Source: DASPHG01 sp963849605 (lineage in GTDB: Bacteria; Actinomycetota; Thermoleophilia; Solirubrobacterales; Thermoleophilaceae). From it: a stretch of DNA of 64,000 bases. Both the position numbers and the translations under genes were made by a program. The notes under the pieces were generated by a model. The model had not been told where the DNA came from. It ran no database searches and worked only from the letters and a program-made list of their open reading frames with translations. The stretch is taken from assembly GCA_963849605.1 (NCBI GenBank), contig CAWKHX010000002.1, positions 248,001-312,000 of the forward strand. The letters are read 5' to 3'. This document shows, one piece after another, positions 16,246-24,264 of this stretch; the first letter of the stretch is position 1, and each line of letters begins with the position of its first letter.

Positions 16246-17219
16246 AGCCGTGCCGCCGCATCGAGGGTCAGGTACTCCGGGTACTGCAGCGCGCGGCCGA
16301 AGCGAGCGGCGCCGGCAATCATCGCCGCGTTGTCCGTGCACAGCTCGACCGGCGGCACCCAGACCCGAGGACCGAGCGCGGACGCACGCTCGCGCAGCTC
16401 CCGGTTCGCGGCCACGCCGCCTCCCAGCGCGACCCGCTCCAGGCCCTCGCGCTCCACCGCCTGCTCGAGTCGCGCGATCAGGGCGTCGACGATCGCGCGC
16501 TGGTACGACGCGGCGAGATTTGTAAAGGGGGTCTGATCCCCTTCCGATTCGAGGTCGCGCAGCTTGTAGAGAAGCGACGTCTTCAGCCCGCTGAACGAGA
16601 AGTCGAGCCCCTCGCCGGGCTGAGAGCGCGGAAAGGCGAACGCGGTCGGGTCTCCCTCCCGGGCCAGGCGGTCGATCTCGGGGCCGCCGGGATAGCCGAG
16701 GCCCAGGAGCCGCGCACCCTTGTCGAACGCCTCGCCGGCCGCGTCGTCGAGCGTCTCGCCGAGGACCCGGTATTCGCTCGGGTCGTCAACCCTGGCGAGG
16801 AACGTATGCCCGCCGCTGGCGACCAGCGCCAGATACGGCGGCTCGATCGGGTCGTCGCCAAGCATCGAGGCGGTCACGTGGCCGTGCAGGTGGTCAACGG
16901 GTGCCAGCGGCAGCCGCCGCGCCGCTGCCAGGGCCTTCGCTGCCGAGACGCCCACAAGCAGTGCCCCGATCAGCCCGGGCCCCCGGGTGACCGCGACCTC
17001 ATCGACGTCGTCGAGCGTCGCCCCTGCCCGTTCGAGCGTGTCGTCCAGAACCGAGTCGAGCACCTCGAGGTGCTGGCGCGACGCGATCTCCGGCACGACC
17101 CCGCCGTAGCGCTCGTGCAGCAGGCCCTGCGATGCGACCACGTTGGCCCGAATCGAGCCGTCGCGAGTGACGAGCGCGGCGCAGGTGTCGTCGCAGCTCG
17201 TCTCGATGCCGAGAATCAC
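16242..17219 (-). CDS. tsaD: tRNA N6-adenosine threonylcarbamoyltransferase subunit TsaD
   Basis: The 325-residue ASKHA-fold enzyme transfers threonylcarbamoyl from TC-AMP to A37 of ANN-decoding tRNAs, working with TsaB and TsaE, both encoded just upstream. It begins VILGIETSCDDTCAALV, has TRGPGLIGALLVG and carries the metal ligands His110 and His114 in HLHGH; a later ALVASGGHTFL and GGGVAANRELR complete the family pattern. The start GTG at 17219 overlaps the rimI stop (GTGA). The frame open to 17759 is not coding. The compact tsaE-tsaB-rimI-tsaD order is classic for actinobacteria. Confidence 0.97.
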   Translation of the reverse strand: MILGIETSCDDTCAALVTRDGSIRANVVASQGLLHERYGGVVPEIASRQHLEVLDSVLDDTLERAGATLDDVDEVAVTRGPGLIGALLVGVSAAKALAAARRLPLAPVDHLHGHVTASMLGDDPIEPPYLALVASGGHTFLARVDDPSEYRVLGETLDDAAGEAFDKGARLLGLGYPGGPEIDRLAREGDPTAFAFPRSQPGEGLDFSFSGLKTSLLYKLRDLESEGDQTPFTNLAASYQRAIVDALIARLEQAVEREGLERVALGGGVAANRELRERASALGPRVWVPPVELCTDNAAMIAGAARFGRALQYPEYLTLDAAARL

Positions 17220-17683
17220 GCGGTTGCGGCGCGCTCTGCCGACACCGTTCGCCACATGATCAGGGCGTCCTCGCGGTTGTCGTGGTAGTACGCCCGGCGG
17301 TGCCCCGCGCCGCGGAACCCGAACCGCTCGTAGAGCGCGATCGCCCCGTCGTTCGACTCCCGCACCTCGAGCGTGTACTGCTCGTGCGGGCGGTCCGCGG
17401 TGTCGAACAGGTGCGTCATCAGCGTGCTCGCGATCCCCTCGCGCAGTCGCGCGGGGTCCACGGCGACGTTCATCACATGCCAGACCGTGTCGTAACGCGA
17501 GCAGACGAGGTACCCCACGAGCCGCCCGTTCTGGACGGCGGCGAGGCAGATGCCCGACGGCTTCGAGAGCTCGAGGACGAACATCGACAGCGACCACGGC
17601 GTCGGGAAGGCGCGCCGCTCGATCGCAATCACATGCGGCAGGTCGGAATAGGTGAGTCGGCGGATCTCGACGTTGTCGTTCAT
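17216..17683 (-). CDS. rimI: Ribosomal-protein alanine N-acetyltransferase RimI
   Basis: The 155-residue GNAT acetyltransferase has the MNVAVDPARLREGIASTLM region (acetyl-CoA pyrophosphate loop; here RLREGIAS replaces the common R/QxxGxG/A form), LEVRESNDGAIALYERFGF and a final YYHDNREDALIM, all typical of RimI. It acetylates protein N-termini, in E. coli that of ribosomal protein S18. ATG at 17683 overlaps the end of tsaB as ATGA. In actinobacteria rimI is regularly embedded between tsaB and tsaD, as here. Confidence 0.94.
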   Translation of the reverse strand: MNDNVEIRRLTYSDLPHVIAIERRAFPTPWSLSMFVLELSKPSGICLAAVQNGRLVGYLVCSRYDTVWHVMNVAVDPARLREGIASTLMTHLFDTADRPHEQYTLEVRESNDGAIALYERFGFRGAGHRRAYYHDNREDALIMWRTVSAERAATA

Positions 17684-18345
17684 CTCGGTACCGCGTCGGG
17701 CTCGCGCAGATAGTTCGGAACCACCTGCTCGGGGGCGACATCCGGCGCGTCGGCCGCACGCCTGCAGAGTCGCCCCGCGCTCACGACGTGCAGCGGAGAC
17801 TCAGCGGGCGCCACCGCCACGCCGGCGGCTTCCAGTTCGTCGCGAAATCGTAGCGAGCCATCGCCCGCCGCCAGCGGGGTTGCAGGGGCATCCCGGAGCC
17901 GCTCGACCAACGCGTCGATGCCCAGCACGGCGGGAGGCCAACGCTCCTCCTCGGCCTCGAACAGCCCGGCGTACACCTCGCCGCGCTTCGCGTCGATCAG
18001 CGGGAGCCGCCACGTGTCGGTGATCCCGTCCGCGAGCGCGGCGAGCGACGACACCGCACGGACGGGCAGGCCGTTCGCCTTCGCCAGCGCGCGGGCGGTC
18101 GCGACGCCTATCCGCAGGCCCGTGAACGTGCCCGGCCCGACGCCGACCGCGATCGCGTCCAGGTCGGCGAAGCCGACGTCCGCCCGTTCCATGACGTCAC
18201 CGATCGCGGGCAGCAGCTCGGTCGCATGCGCCGGCCGCTCCGCGAGCCGCCCGGGCGCAGGGACACTTTCGACCACCTGCCCGTCGTCCTGCAGCACGGC
18301 GGCGCTCGACGCCGCCGTCGAGGTGTCGAATCCGAGGATCGTCAT
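17680..18345 (-). CDS. tsaB: TsaB, partner subunit of the tRNA t6A synthesis complex
   Basis: The 221-residue protein is an ASKHA-fold paralogue of TsaD without catalytic metal ligands. It begins MTILGFDTSTAASSAAVLQ and has the conserved VGVGPGTFTGLRIGVATARA segment that makes the dimer interface. It acts as scaffold for TsaD and TsaE. ATG at 18345 overlaps the tsaE stop (ATGA) and its own stop overlaps rimI. The frame upstream of 18345 lies inside tsaE and is not used. Confidence 0.96.
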   Translation of the reverse strand: MTILGFDTSTAASSAAVLQDDGQVVESVPAPGRLAERPAHATELLPAIGDVMERADVGFADLDAIAVGVGPGTFTGLRIGVATARALAKANGLPVRAVSSLAALADGITDTWRLPLIDAKRGEVYAGLFEAEEERWPPAVLGIDALVERLRDAPATPLAAGDGSLRFRDELEAAGVAVAPAESPLHVVSAGRLCRRAADAPDVAPEQVVPNYLREPDAVPR

Positions 18346-18728
18346 TCCACCTCGATTGTCCGCCTGTCGCCGCCGGCGTGCTCGAGCCGGACACGATGGG
18401 TGGCGCCCTCGAGCGGCAGCGGCCATTCGAGGAAGGCGATCCGTTCGGGCGTCACGTAGTCCTCGAGGATCGCCGGATCGACCTTGCTGAGGCGGTAGAA
18501 GTCGAGGTGCGCGATCTCGACGTCGCCGTCGTAGAGATGGCCGATCGTGAACGTCGGGCTCGTCACGGCCCCCGAGACGCCGAGCGCCCGGCACGCCCCG
18601 CGGACGAACGTCGTCTTGCCGCTGCCGAGCTCGCCGCTGACCAGCACCAGGTCGCCGGGCCGCAGCGACTTCGCCAGCTCGGCCCCCAGACGCTCGGTCT
18701 CAGCCGAAGAGGCCGAGCTGCTCTTCAT
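18342..18728 (-). CDS. tsaE: TsaE, ATPase of the tRNA t6A synthesis complex
   Basis: The 128-residue P-loop protein carries Walker A GELGSGKTTF, SPTFTIGHLYDGD and HLDFYRL, and a C-terminal FLEWPLPLEG motif. TsaE hydrolyses ATP to reset the TsaB-TsaD complex. The ATG at 18728 lies 29 bases inside the end of the uracil-DNA glycosylase gene, so the two are co-transcribed. It is followed directly by tsaB. Confidence 0.95.
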   Translation of the reverse strand: MKSSSASSAETERLGAELAKSLRPGDLVLVSGELGSGKTTFVRGACRALGVSGAVTSPTFTIGHLYDGDVEIAHLDFYRLSKVDPAILEDYVTPERIAFLEWPLPLEGATHRVRLEHAGGDRRTIEVE

Positions 18729-20047
18729 CCGGCACAGGCTCCGGTTCGTATGCGGCTATCAGCTCGGGCAGGCGATGGATGTCGGCCCGGAGGAGGTCCA
18801 GCACCGAGGTCGACCTCAGCGCGGCCGCGGGATGGAAGAGTGGATAGAGCGTCACCATGCGCCCGCCGATCTCGCGCTGCTGCGGCTCGCCGTGGACCTT
18901 CGCCGCTGAGCGCTGCCGGTCAGCAGCTTCGTGGCGTATTGCAAGCGTGCAAATGACCTTCGGCTCGAAGCTCGATGCGCATGATGGACACGACTGGCAC
19001 TCGCGATCATCGCGAGTGCCGGGAGGCGGACGAACGACGCCGCCCGGCGGATGATGCGTCTCTTGTCGACGTCGATGCGAAGAACGTTCCAGCTATCGGC
19101 ATGGTCGGTCGGAATCCGCGACCTCTATGATCGAAGACGTGACGTCGCGCCGGACCAGGCCTCAACGCGTCCGGATCATCGGACGGGGAGCGCAGCTCGA
19201 GACAGAGACGCCGGGTCGTCCGGCACTCGAACCTCCGGCTCCGGATCAGAAGGCGGAGCCGCGATGTGCGCGTCGACCTCAGCTGACCGAGCAGCCCGCC
19301 GAGCTGTTCGCTCGCCGAGTAGCCGCTTAGTTCGTCTAGGCCGCCGAAGATGCGTAGGGTCGGCGCCGGTGCTCGGCCGGTCAGCCGCAGCGCGACGCTC
19401 TGGATGTGGCCATCGCCAAGGAGCGTGCCGCACACAACGTTTCGGGCGACGTCGCTGAGGCCTTGTCCCGTGGCAATCCGATCGGTGGGGCGCAACGAAT
19501 CAACGCGGATGTATCCCCTCTCGGTGAGGACCGGATGGTCACCCGTGAGCTGGATCCCGGTTCGACCTCGTCCGGCGTGCTGCGCCGATCGGAAGGTAAG
19601 CCGGAAGACCTTCCGATCCCCTCGGGGTGTCGCGTGCCACCCAACGACCTTCCGGGGCACAACGCGCCCATCCGTGTCGACCGACATGACGTCGCCGTCG
19701 TAGCGCGACCTGACGAGGCGCCCGATCCGCTCCCACGACCCATCGCCCAACTGGACCCGCGCGTTGTATCTGAGGCACATGAGCGTGTTGTTGATGAACA
19801 CGTCCTTGCGCTCGAGGCCGATCTCGCCGAGCAGCTGCTCGAGCAGCTTCCCCGCCGGCCCGACGAACGGCAGCCCCATCTTGTCCTCCTGGGCGCCGGG
19901 CGCCTCCCCGACGAACATGATGTCCGCGTCCGCATTCCCCGCGCCGAAGACGAGCTTCGTCCGGGTCGCGCGCAGCGGACACTCGTGGTCACGCAGGCTG
20001 TTGTAGAGCTCGACGAGCTTTGCCCGGCGTTCGTCCGGCGTCGCCAT
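18700..20047 (-). pseudogene. Family-4 uracil-DNA glycosylase interrupted by an intein-like insert, frameshifted
   Basis: The N-terminal extein (ATG 20047, residues 1-90) is typical of family-4 Fe-S uracil-DNA glycosylases: LVFGAGNADADIMFVGEAPG and GLPFVGPAGKLLEQLL, then VFINNTLM. Where CRPPG should follow, an intein-like insert begins at Cys91. The C-terminal extein reappears on the same strand: RPPPGTRDD near 19032, EPKVICTL near 18960, and in another frame ATKLLTGSAQ, then KVHGEPQQREIGGRMVTLYP and LFHPAAALRSTSV, stopping TGA at 18702-18700. Several small indels separate these pieces, and the codons for the splice-junction His-Asn-Cys are absent. As sequenced it cannot make the enzyme. The enzyme removes uracil from DNA using four Cys ligands, three of which can still be read. 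It heads the tsaEB-rimI-tsaD operon. Confidence 0.75.
19033..19777 (-). other. Intein-like insert within the uracil-DNA glycosylase gene
   Basis: The insert of about 745 bases begins with Cys (CLRYNARVQLGDGSWERIG), which fits intein block A. TGDHPVLTERGYIRV is block B with the conserved TxxH. VVCGTLLGDGHIQ resembles the first LAGLIDADG (block C) motif. Towards the end, spread over frames, VFD plus IEVADSDR and then TFF, IDVDK, THH and GGVV match the block F and G layout just before RPP. The usual terminal His-Asn followed by Cys is missing. The insert is short for an endonuclease-bearing intein, and no second LAGLIDADG motif is seen, so the nuclease is probably degenerate. Confidence 0.65.
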
Positions 20048-20056
20048 CGCCGCGCC

Positions 20057-20066
20057 AGGCTATCCT
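20057..20066. promoter_or_regulatory. Bidirectional promoter between the glycosylase and pantothenate operons
   Basis: AGGCTATCCT holds TAGCCT on the minus strand (nine bases before the ATG at 20047, no ribosome-binding site) and TATCCT on the plus strand (about 44 bases before the ATG at 20111). The two -10 boxes share the central TA. Confidence 0.45.
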
Positions 20067-20110
20067 TCTTTCAGGCCGTTACTCCGCCGCCGGAGAACGG
20101 ACCGACCACC

Positions 20111-20833
20111 ATGAAACTCGGAATTGTCGGAAAGGGCCGTCTCGGCATGGCGTTGTCCGCCGCCCTGCGCGACGCCGGCTACGACGTCGAGGGCCCAGCC
20201 GGTCGCGGCGAGGTCCCGGACGCCGGCGTGATCCTGCTCTGCGTGCCCGACGCGGAGATCACGGCCGCGGCCGAGACGGTCGCCGGCCGCGCCCGCCTCG
20301 TGGGGCACACGAGCGGCGCCACCTCGCTGGCCGCGCTCCGCCCGGCCGCCCGCGGCGGCGCGCACGTCTTCGGGTTCCATCCGCTGCAGACCTTCGCCGG
20401 CGGGACCCCGGACCTGCGGGGGATCGGCTGCGCGATCGCGGGCTCGACCCCCGAGGCGCTCGAGACGGCGCGCACGATCGCCGAGGGCCTCGGCATGGTC
20501 CCGTTCGAACTGCCGGACCACAAGCGGGCCGCCTACCACGCCGCCGCGTCGGTGGCGTCGAACTTCCTGATCACGCTCCAGGCGATGGCCGAGGAGGTCG
20601 CGCGCGACGCCGGCCTCGAGCCGACCAAGGCGCGCCGCCTGCTCGCGCCGCTCGTGCGCACGACGGTGGAGAACTGGGTCGCGCTCGGACCCGAGGCGGC
20701 GCTCACCGGTCCGGTCGCTCGCGGGGACGAGCACACCGTGACGGCCCAGCGGCAGGCGATCTCGGCCGCCTCCCCCCAGCTCCTGCCTCTCTTCGACGCG
20801 CTCGTCGAGCGCACTCGGGCGATCGCGGCATGA
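20111..20833 (+). CDS. Rossmann-fold DUF2520 dehydrogenase-like protein
   Basis: The 240-residue protein has an N-terminal NAD(P)-binding Rossmann domain (MKLGIVGKGRLGMALSAALR) of the 6-phosphogluconate/ketopantoate-reductase type and a helical C-terminal DUF2520 domain containing HKRAAYHAAASVASNFL and LTGPVARGDEHTV. No reaction is established for the family. It is the first gene of the pan operon, and its stop overlaps the panC start as ATGA. No panE or ilvC-like ketopantoate reductase is seen here, so it is a candidate for that step; this rests on fold and position only. Start ATG at 20111 has a weak GGAG 15 bases upstream. Confidence 0.85.
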   Translation: MKLGIVGKGRLGMALSAALRDAGYDVEGPAGRGEVPDAGVILLCVPDAEITAAAETVAGRARLVGHTSGATSLAALRPAARGGAHVFGFHPLQTFAGGTPDLRGIGCAIAGSTPEALETARTIAEGLGMVPFELPDHKRAAYHAAASVASNFLITLQAMAEEVARDAGLEPTKARRLLAPLVRTTVENWVALGPEAALTGPVARGDEHTVTAQRQAISAASPQLLPLFDALVERTRAIAA

Positions 20834-21666
20834 AGACCGTTCGAACAGTCGAGGAAGTGCGCGGAGAGCTCGCCGGCCGCAAGCGCGTCGGCCTCGTGCC
20901 GACGATGGGCTTTCTCCATGAGGGACACCTCTCCCTCATTCGGCGCGCTCACGAGGACTGCGAGACCGTCGTCGTGTCGCTGTTCGTCAACCCGAAGCAG
21001 TTCGGCAAGGGCGAGGACCTCGACGCGTATCCGCGCGACGAGGAGCGCGACGCGCGGCTGGCCGAGGAGTGCGGCGCCGACATCCTGTTCGCGCCCGGCC
21101 TCAATGAGGTCTACCCGGACGGCTTCTCGACCTCCGTCGAGGTGGGCGGCCTCACCGACGTGCTGTGCGGCTCCGCCCGGCCCGGCCACTTCGCGGGCGT
21201 GACGACTGTCGTCACCAAGCTCTTCAACATGGTCAGGCCCGACGTCGCCTACTTCGGGCAGAAGGACGCGCAGCAGGCGCTCGTCATCAGGAAACTCGTG
21301 CGCGACCTCGACATGCCGGTGCGAATCGAGGTGTGCCCGACGGTCCGCGAGCCGGACGGGCTCGCCCTCAGCTCGCGCAACGCGTATCTCTCGCCCGAGG
21401 AGCGCGAGCGCGCGCTGAGCCTCAACCGGGCCCTGCGGGCCGCGGAGGCCACGGTTGCCGAAGGGCGAACCGACGCCGACGACGTCCTGGCGGCGGCGCG
21501 CGAACAGCTTCAGCAGGCCGGCATCGAGCCCGAGTACCTCGAGCTCAGGTCGGCGAAGGACCTCGCACCCGTCGAGCGCGTGAACGGCTCGACGCTATTG
21601 GCCGTGGCGGCGCAGGTGGGCCGTGCACGTTTGATCGACAACACCATCCTCACGGGGGACCAATGA
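20830..21666 (+). CDS. panC: Pantothenate synthetase
   Basis: The 278-residue enzyme joins pantoate and beta-alanine using ATP, the last step of vitamin B5 synthesis. It has the HIGH-like site LHEGH (His30, His33) in VPTMGFLHEGHLSLIR, the FVNPKQFGKGEDLDAYPR loop, the AYFGQKDAQQALVI motif and the DGLALSSRNAYLS motif that replaces KMSKS. The length is normal. ATG at 20830 overlaps the upstream stop, and panD follows with another ATGA overlap. Confidence 0.97.
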   Translation: MKTVRTVEEVRGELAGRKRVGLVPTMGFLHEGHLSLIRRAHEDCETVVVSLFVNPKQFGKGEDLDAYPRDEERDARLAEECGADILFAPGLNEVYPDGFSTSVEVGGLTDVLCGSARPGHFAGVTTVVTKLFNMVRPDVAYFGQKDAQQALVIRKLVRDLDMPVRIEVCPTVREPDGLALSSRNAYLSPEERERALSLNRALRAAEATVAEGRTDADDVLAAAREQLQQAGIEPEYLELRSAKDLAPVERVNGSTLLAVAAQVGRARLIDNTILTGDQ

Positions 21667-22043
21667 GACGGACGATGCTCAAGTCGAAGATCCACCGCGC
21701 GACGGTGACCGGATCCGACCTCCATTACGTCGGTTCGATCACGGTCGACGCGGATCTCCTCGAAGCCGCCGACATCCTCGAGCACGAGCTCGTGCACGTG
21801 CTGGACATCGACAATGGCGCGCGCTTCGAGACCTACACGATCGCGGGCGCGCGCGGCTCCGGCGAGATCAAGATCAACGGAGCGGCCGCGCGGTTGGTCC
21901 ACACAGGCGACACGGTGATCGTCGTGTCGTATGGCGAGTACGAGAAGGAGGAGCTCGAGATGTACGAGCCCGTCGTCGTGCACGTGAACGCGGACAACGA
22001 GATCATCACGGTGGACAGCGCCGTGGCGGAGCTGCTGTCATGA
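21663..22043 (+). CDS. panD: Aspartate 1-decarboxylase
   Basis: The 126-residue proenzyme makes beta-alanine from aspartate for PanC. It is expected to self-cleave between Gly24 and Ser25 (LHYVGSITV) to form the pyruvoyl cofactor. Lys9 (in MLKSKIHRA) and Tyr58-type residues (ETYTIAGARGSGEI) of the active site are present. It lies between panC and panB with ATGA overlaps on both sides. Confidence 0.97.
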   Translation: MRRTMLKSKIHRATVTGSDLHYVGSITVDADLLEAADILEHELVHVLDIDNGARFETYTIAGARGSGEIKINGAAARLVHTGDTVIVVSYGEYEKEELEMYEPVVVHVNADNEIITVDSAVAELLS

Positions 22044-22924
22044 GCGCCGCGCCGCGGGTGACACCCGCCCCTCCGCGCAAGCGCAAAGCAGTCACGCTCT
22101 CAACGCTGGGCGAGAAGAAGGCCCTCGGCGAGCCGATCGTCATGGTCACCGCCTACGACTACCCCTCCGCGAAGGTCGCGGAGGACGCCGGGGTCGACCT
22201 CGTGCTCGTCGGCGACTCCGGGGCGATGACTGTGCTCGGCTACCCGTCGACCGTTCCCGTCTCGACCGAGGAGATGCTGATGCTCGCCGCCGCCGCAAGG
22301 CGCGGGCTGACGACGCCGTTCCTGGTGGGCGACCTGCCCTTCGGGTCGTACGAGGAGTCGAACGAGGTGGCCGTCCGCACCGCGCAGCGGTTCGTCAAGG
22401 AGGCGGGCTGCGACGCGGTCAAGCTCGAGCGAGGCGGCTCCTCCGTCGAGCGCGCCCGAGCGATCGTCGACGCGGGCATACCGGTGATGGGCCATGTCGG
22501 CCTGACGCCGCAGACCGCTGTGTCGCTCGGCGGCTATCGCTCGCAGGGACGGACGGCCGACCGCGCGCTCGAGGTGTGCGAGGACGCGCTCGCGCTCCAG
22601 GAGGCCGGCTGCTTCGCGATCGTCTTCGAGGCGATCCCCAGCGCCGTCAGCGAGATGATCGTGCCGAAGCTCGAGGTGCCCGTGATCGGGATCGGCGCCG
22701 GTCCGTCAACGGATGGCCAGGTGCTCGTCTTCCACGACCTGCTCGGCATCTACGATGGCCACGCGGCGCGTTTCGTAAAGCGGTACGCAAACGTGCGCGA
22801 GCAGATGGTCGCGGGTGTCGAGGCGTTCGCCGAGGACGTACGACAGCGCCGCTACCCGGAGCCGGACCACGAGTACACGATGGCGCCGGACGAGGCCGCG
22901 CGGCTCGAGGAGCTCTTAGGTTGA
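22040..22924 (+). CDS. panB: 3-methyl-2-oxobutanoate hydroxymethyltransferase
   Basis: The 294-residue TIM-barrel enzyme adds a hydroxymethyl group from methylene-tetrahydrofolate to ketoisovalerate, giving ketopantoate. Motifs are MVTAYDYPSAKVAEDAGVD, LVGDSGAMTVLGY (metal-binding Asp), FLVGDLPFGSYE, GCDAVKLEGG-like VKLERGG, VMGHVGLTPQ and IGIGAGPSTDGQVLVFHDLLG. The VGDSGAM segment differs slightly from the common VGDSLGM. It closes the DUF2520-panC-panD-panB operon. Confidence 0.97.
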   Translation: MSAAPRVTPAPPRKRKAVTLSTLGEKKALGEPIVMVTAYDYPSAKVAEDAGVDLVLVGDSGAMTVLGYPSTVPVSTEEMLMLAAAARRGLTTPFLVGDLPFGSYEESNEVAVRTAQRFVKEAGCDAVKLERGGSSVERARAIVDAGIPVMGHVGLTPQTAVSLGGYRSQGRTADRALEVCEDALALQEAGCFAIVFEAIPSAVSEMIVPKLEVPVIGIGAGPSTDGQVLVFHDLLGIYDGHAARFVKRYANVREQMVAGVEAFAEDVRQRRYPEPDHEYTMAPDEAARLEELLG

Positions 22925-22981
22925 CAAGGGGATAGCCGGCCAAGAGGATCACCTCTCCGGACTCAACTGGAGGGGGCTCCC

Positions 22982-23642
22982 TTGAAACGCTTTTCTGGCC
23001 ATCGGCCATCACCGTCCCTCGTGCTGTCGATGATCGCGCTCTTCGTCGCGCTCGGCGGAGTCTCGTACGGCTTGGCGGGGAAGAACACCGTCACTTCCGA
23101 TGACATCGTCAACGGTGCCGTGAAGAGCAAGGACATCAAGAACAGCGGCGTCAAGAGCAAGGACATCAACCTCGGCGGCGTGAAGTCCAGCGATGTGGCC
23201 AACGACACGCTCGTCGGCGAAGACATCAACGAGAACACGCTGAACAAGGTGCCGCGGGCAAGCGAGGCCGACAAGGCGACAAACGCCGACAACCTCGGCG
23301 GGGTCGGGCCGGGCGGATACCAGACGACCGCCAACCTGTTGTTCGGGACGCTCACCACGTCGGCCGCCGGAATCGACCTGGTGCCCGCGCGTTCGCGGGG
23401 CGTCGTCTCGGCTACGCGGATCGCGACAGGGCTTCTACGACGTTACGTTCAATCGCGACGTCTCGAACTGCACCTGGCTCGCGACGGGCGGGAAGACGAC
23501 CGCAGGGACGCCGCCCTACATCGCGACTGTGCGTGCGCCGGATTCGGGGGCCCCGACCGACGTGGGCGTCGTGATCTGGGATGACGACGGCGGCCTTCAG
23601 CTCGACGGATCCGCGATTTTCATCCAAGTGATCTGCCCATAG
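22982..23642 (+). CDS. Membrane-anchored repeat protein of unknown function (frameshifted)
   Basis: TTG at 22982 follows a GGAGGGGG site. The N-terminus (SPSLVLSMIALFVALGGVSYGLA) is the signal-anchor typical of a large family in Thermoleophilia and related actinobacteria. Then come short degenerate repeats (IVNGAVKSKDI, IKNSGVKSKDI, INLGGVKSSDV, NDTLVGEDI) that probably form a beta-solenoid. An extra G in the GGG at 23429-23431 breaks the frame after RIATG. In the shifted frame the protein continues GFYDVTFNRDVSNCTWLATG and ends IFIQVICP with TAG at 23642. The restored C-terminal domain looks like a small beta-sandwich with two Cys. Function unknown; probably extracytoplasmic. Confidence 0.75.
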
Positions 23643-23649
23643 CAGGACG

Positions 23650-24264
23650 CTACTGACCCGTATTCGGAGAGGGGCCGGAGCGCTCCGGCCCCTCTCCCGG
23701 ATACTCGACCTGCTTCAGCACCTTCGCCGGCGCTCCAGCCGCGATCGAGAACGGTGGGATGTCCTCGGTCACGACCGAGTTCGCGCCGATCACGCACCGC
23801 TCGCCGACCGTTACGCCGCTGGTGATGACGACGTTCGCGCCGCACCAGACGTTGTCGCCCACCCGGGTCGGGCCCTTGGAGGTGAAGCCCTGCCAGGTGA
23901 TCGGCTTCTCCGGGTCGTCGAAGCGGTGGTTGGCATCGGTCACGAAGCAGCCGTTCGCGAACATGCAGTGGTCGCCGATCTCCACCAGCTCTTGCGCGGC
24001 GACCATCACGCCGAAGTTGAGAAAGGTGCCCTCGCCGATCCTGATCCGAGCCTCGCCCGGGCACGTGATCCACACGTGCGGCTCGAACAGCGTCCCCTCT
24101 CCCACCTCGAGCCTCCCCGCCCGGAACGCCTCGAGCACGTTCCCCTCCACCGGCCACCGGACGAAGGCGCCGCGCTTCATGAACTCGCGGTGGATCGCGA
24201 GCCGGTTCCAGGGCAGCGAATTGCGCTGGTACCAGCGCCATTTCTGGAGGTAGAGCTTGATCAC
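23650..24264 (-). CDS. Hexapeptide-repeat acyltransferase (LbH family)
   Basis: The 204-residue protein has a left-handed beta-helix built from hexapeptide turns (ARIRIGEGTFLNFGVMV, GDHCMFANGCFVTD, VGDNVWCGANVVITSG, VGERCVIGANSVV) and ends with PAKVLKQV. It has the catalytic His of the maltose/galactoside acetyltransferase group (TDANHRF). Substrates of such enzymes are sugars or sugar-linked lipids; which one is not evident. Its last codons (about GEGPERSGPSP) are written through a 32-base perfect palindrome that probably serves as a terminator. It overlaps the start side of the DHA2 exporter by four bases and is likely in its operon. Confidence 0.88.
   Translation of the reverse strand: MIKLYLQKWRWYQRNSLPWNRLAIHREFMKRGAFVRWPVEGNVLEAFRAGRLEVGEGTLFEPHVWITCPGEARIRIGEGTFLNFGVMVAAQELVEIGDHCMFANGCFVTDANHRFDDPEKPITWQGFTSKGPTRVGDNVWCGANVVITSGVTVGERCVIGANSVVTEDIPPFSIAAGAPAKVLKQVEYPGEGPERSGPSPNTGQ
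23666..23697. terminator. 32-base perfect palindrome, likely bidirectional terminator
   Basis: Arms GGAGAGGGGCCGGAGC and its exact complement meet without a spacer. It sits 24 bases after the stop of the upstream plus-strand gene and inside the last codons of the convergent acyltransferase gene. It would form a very stable hairpin in either transcript, although no T tract follows on either side. Confidence 0.55.
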
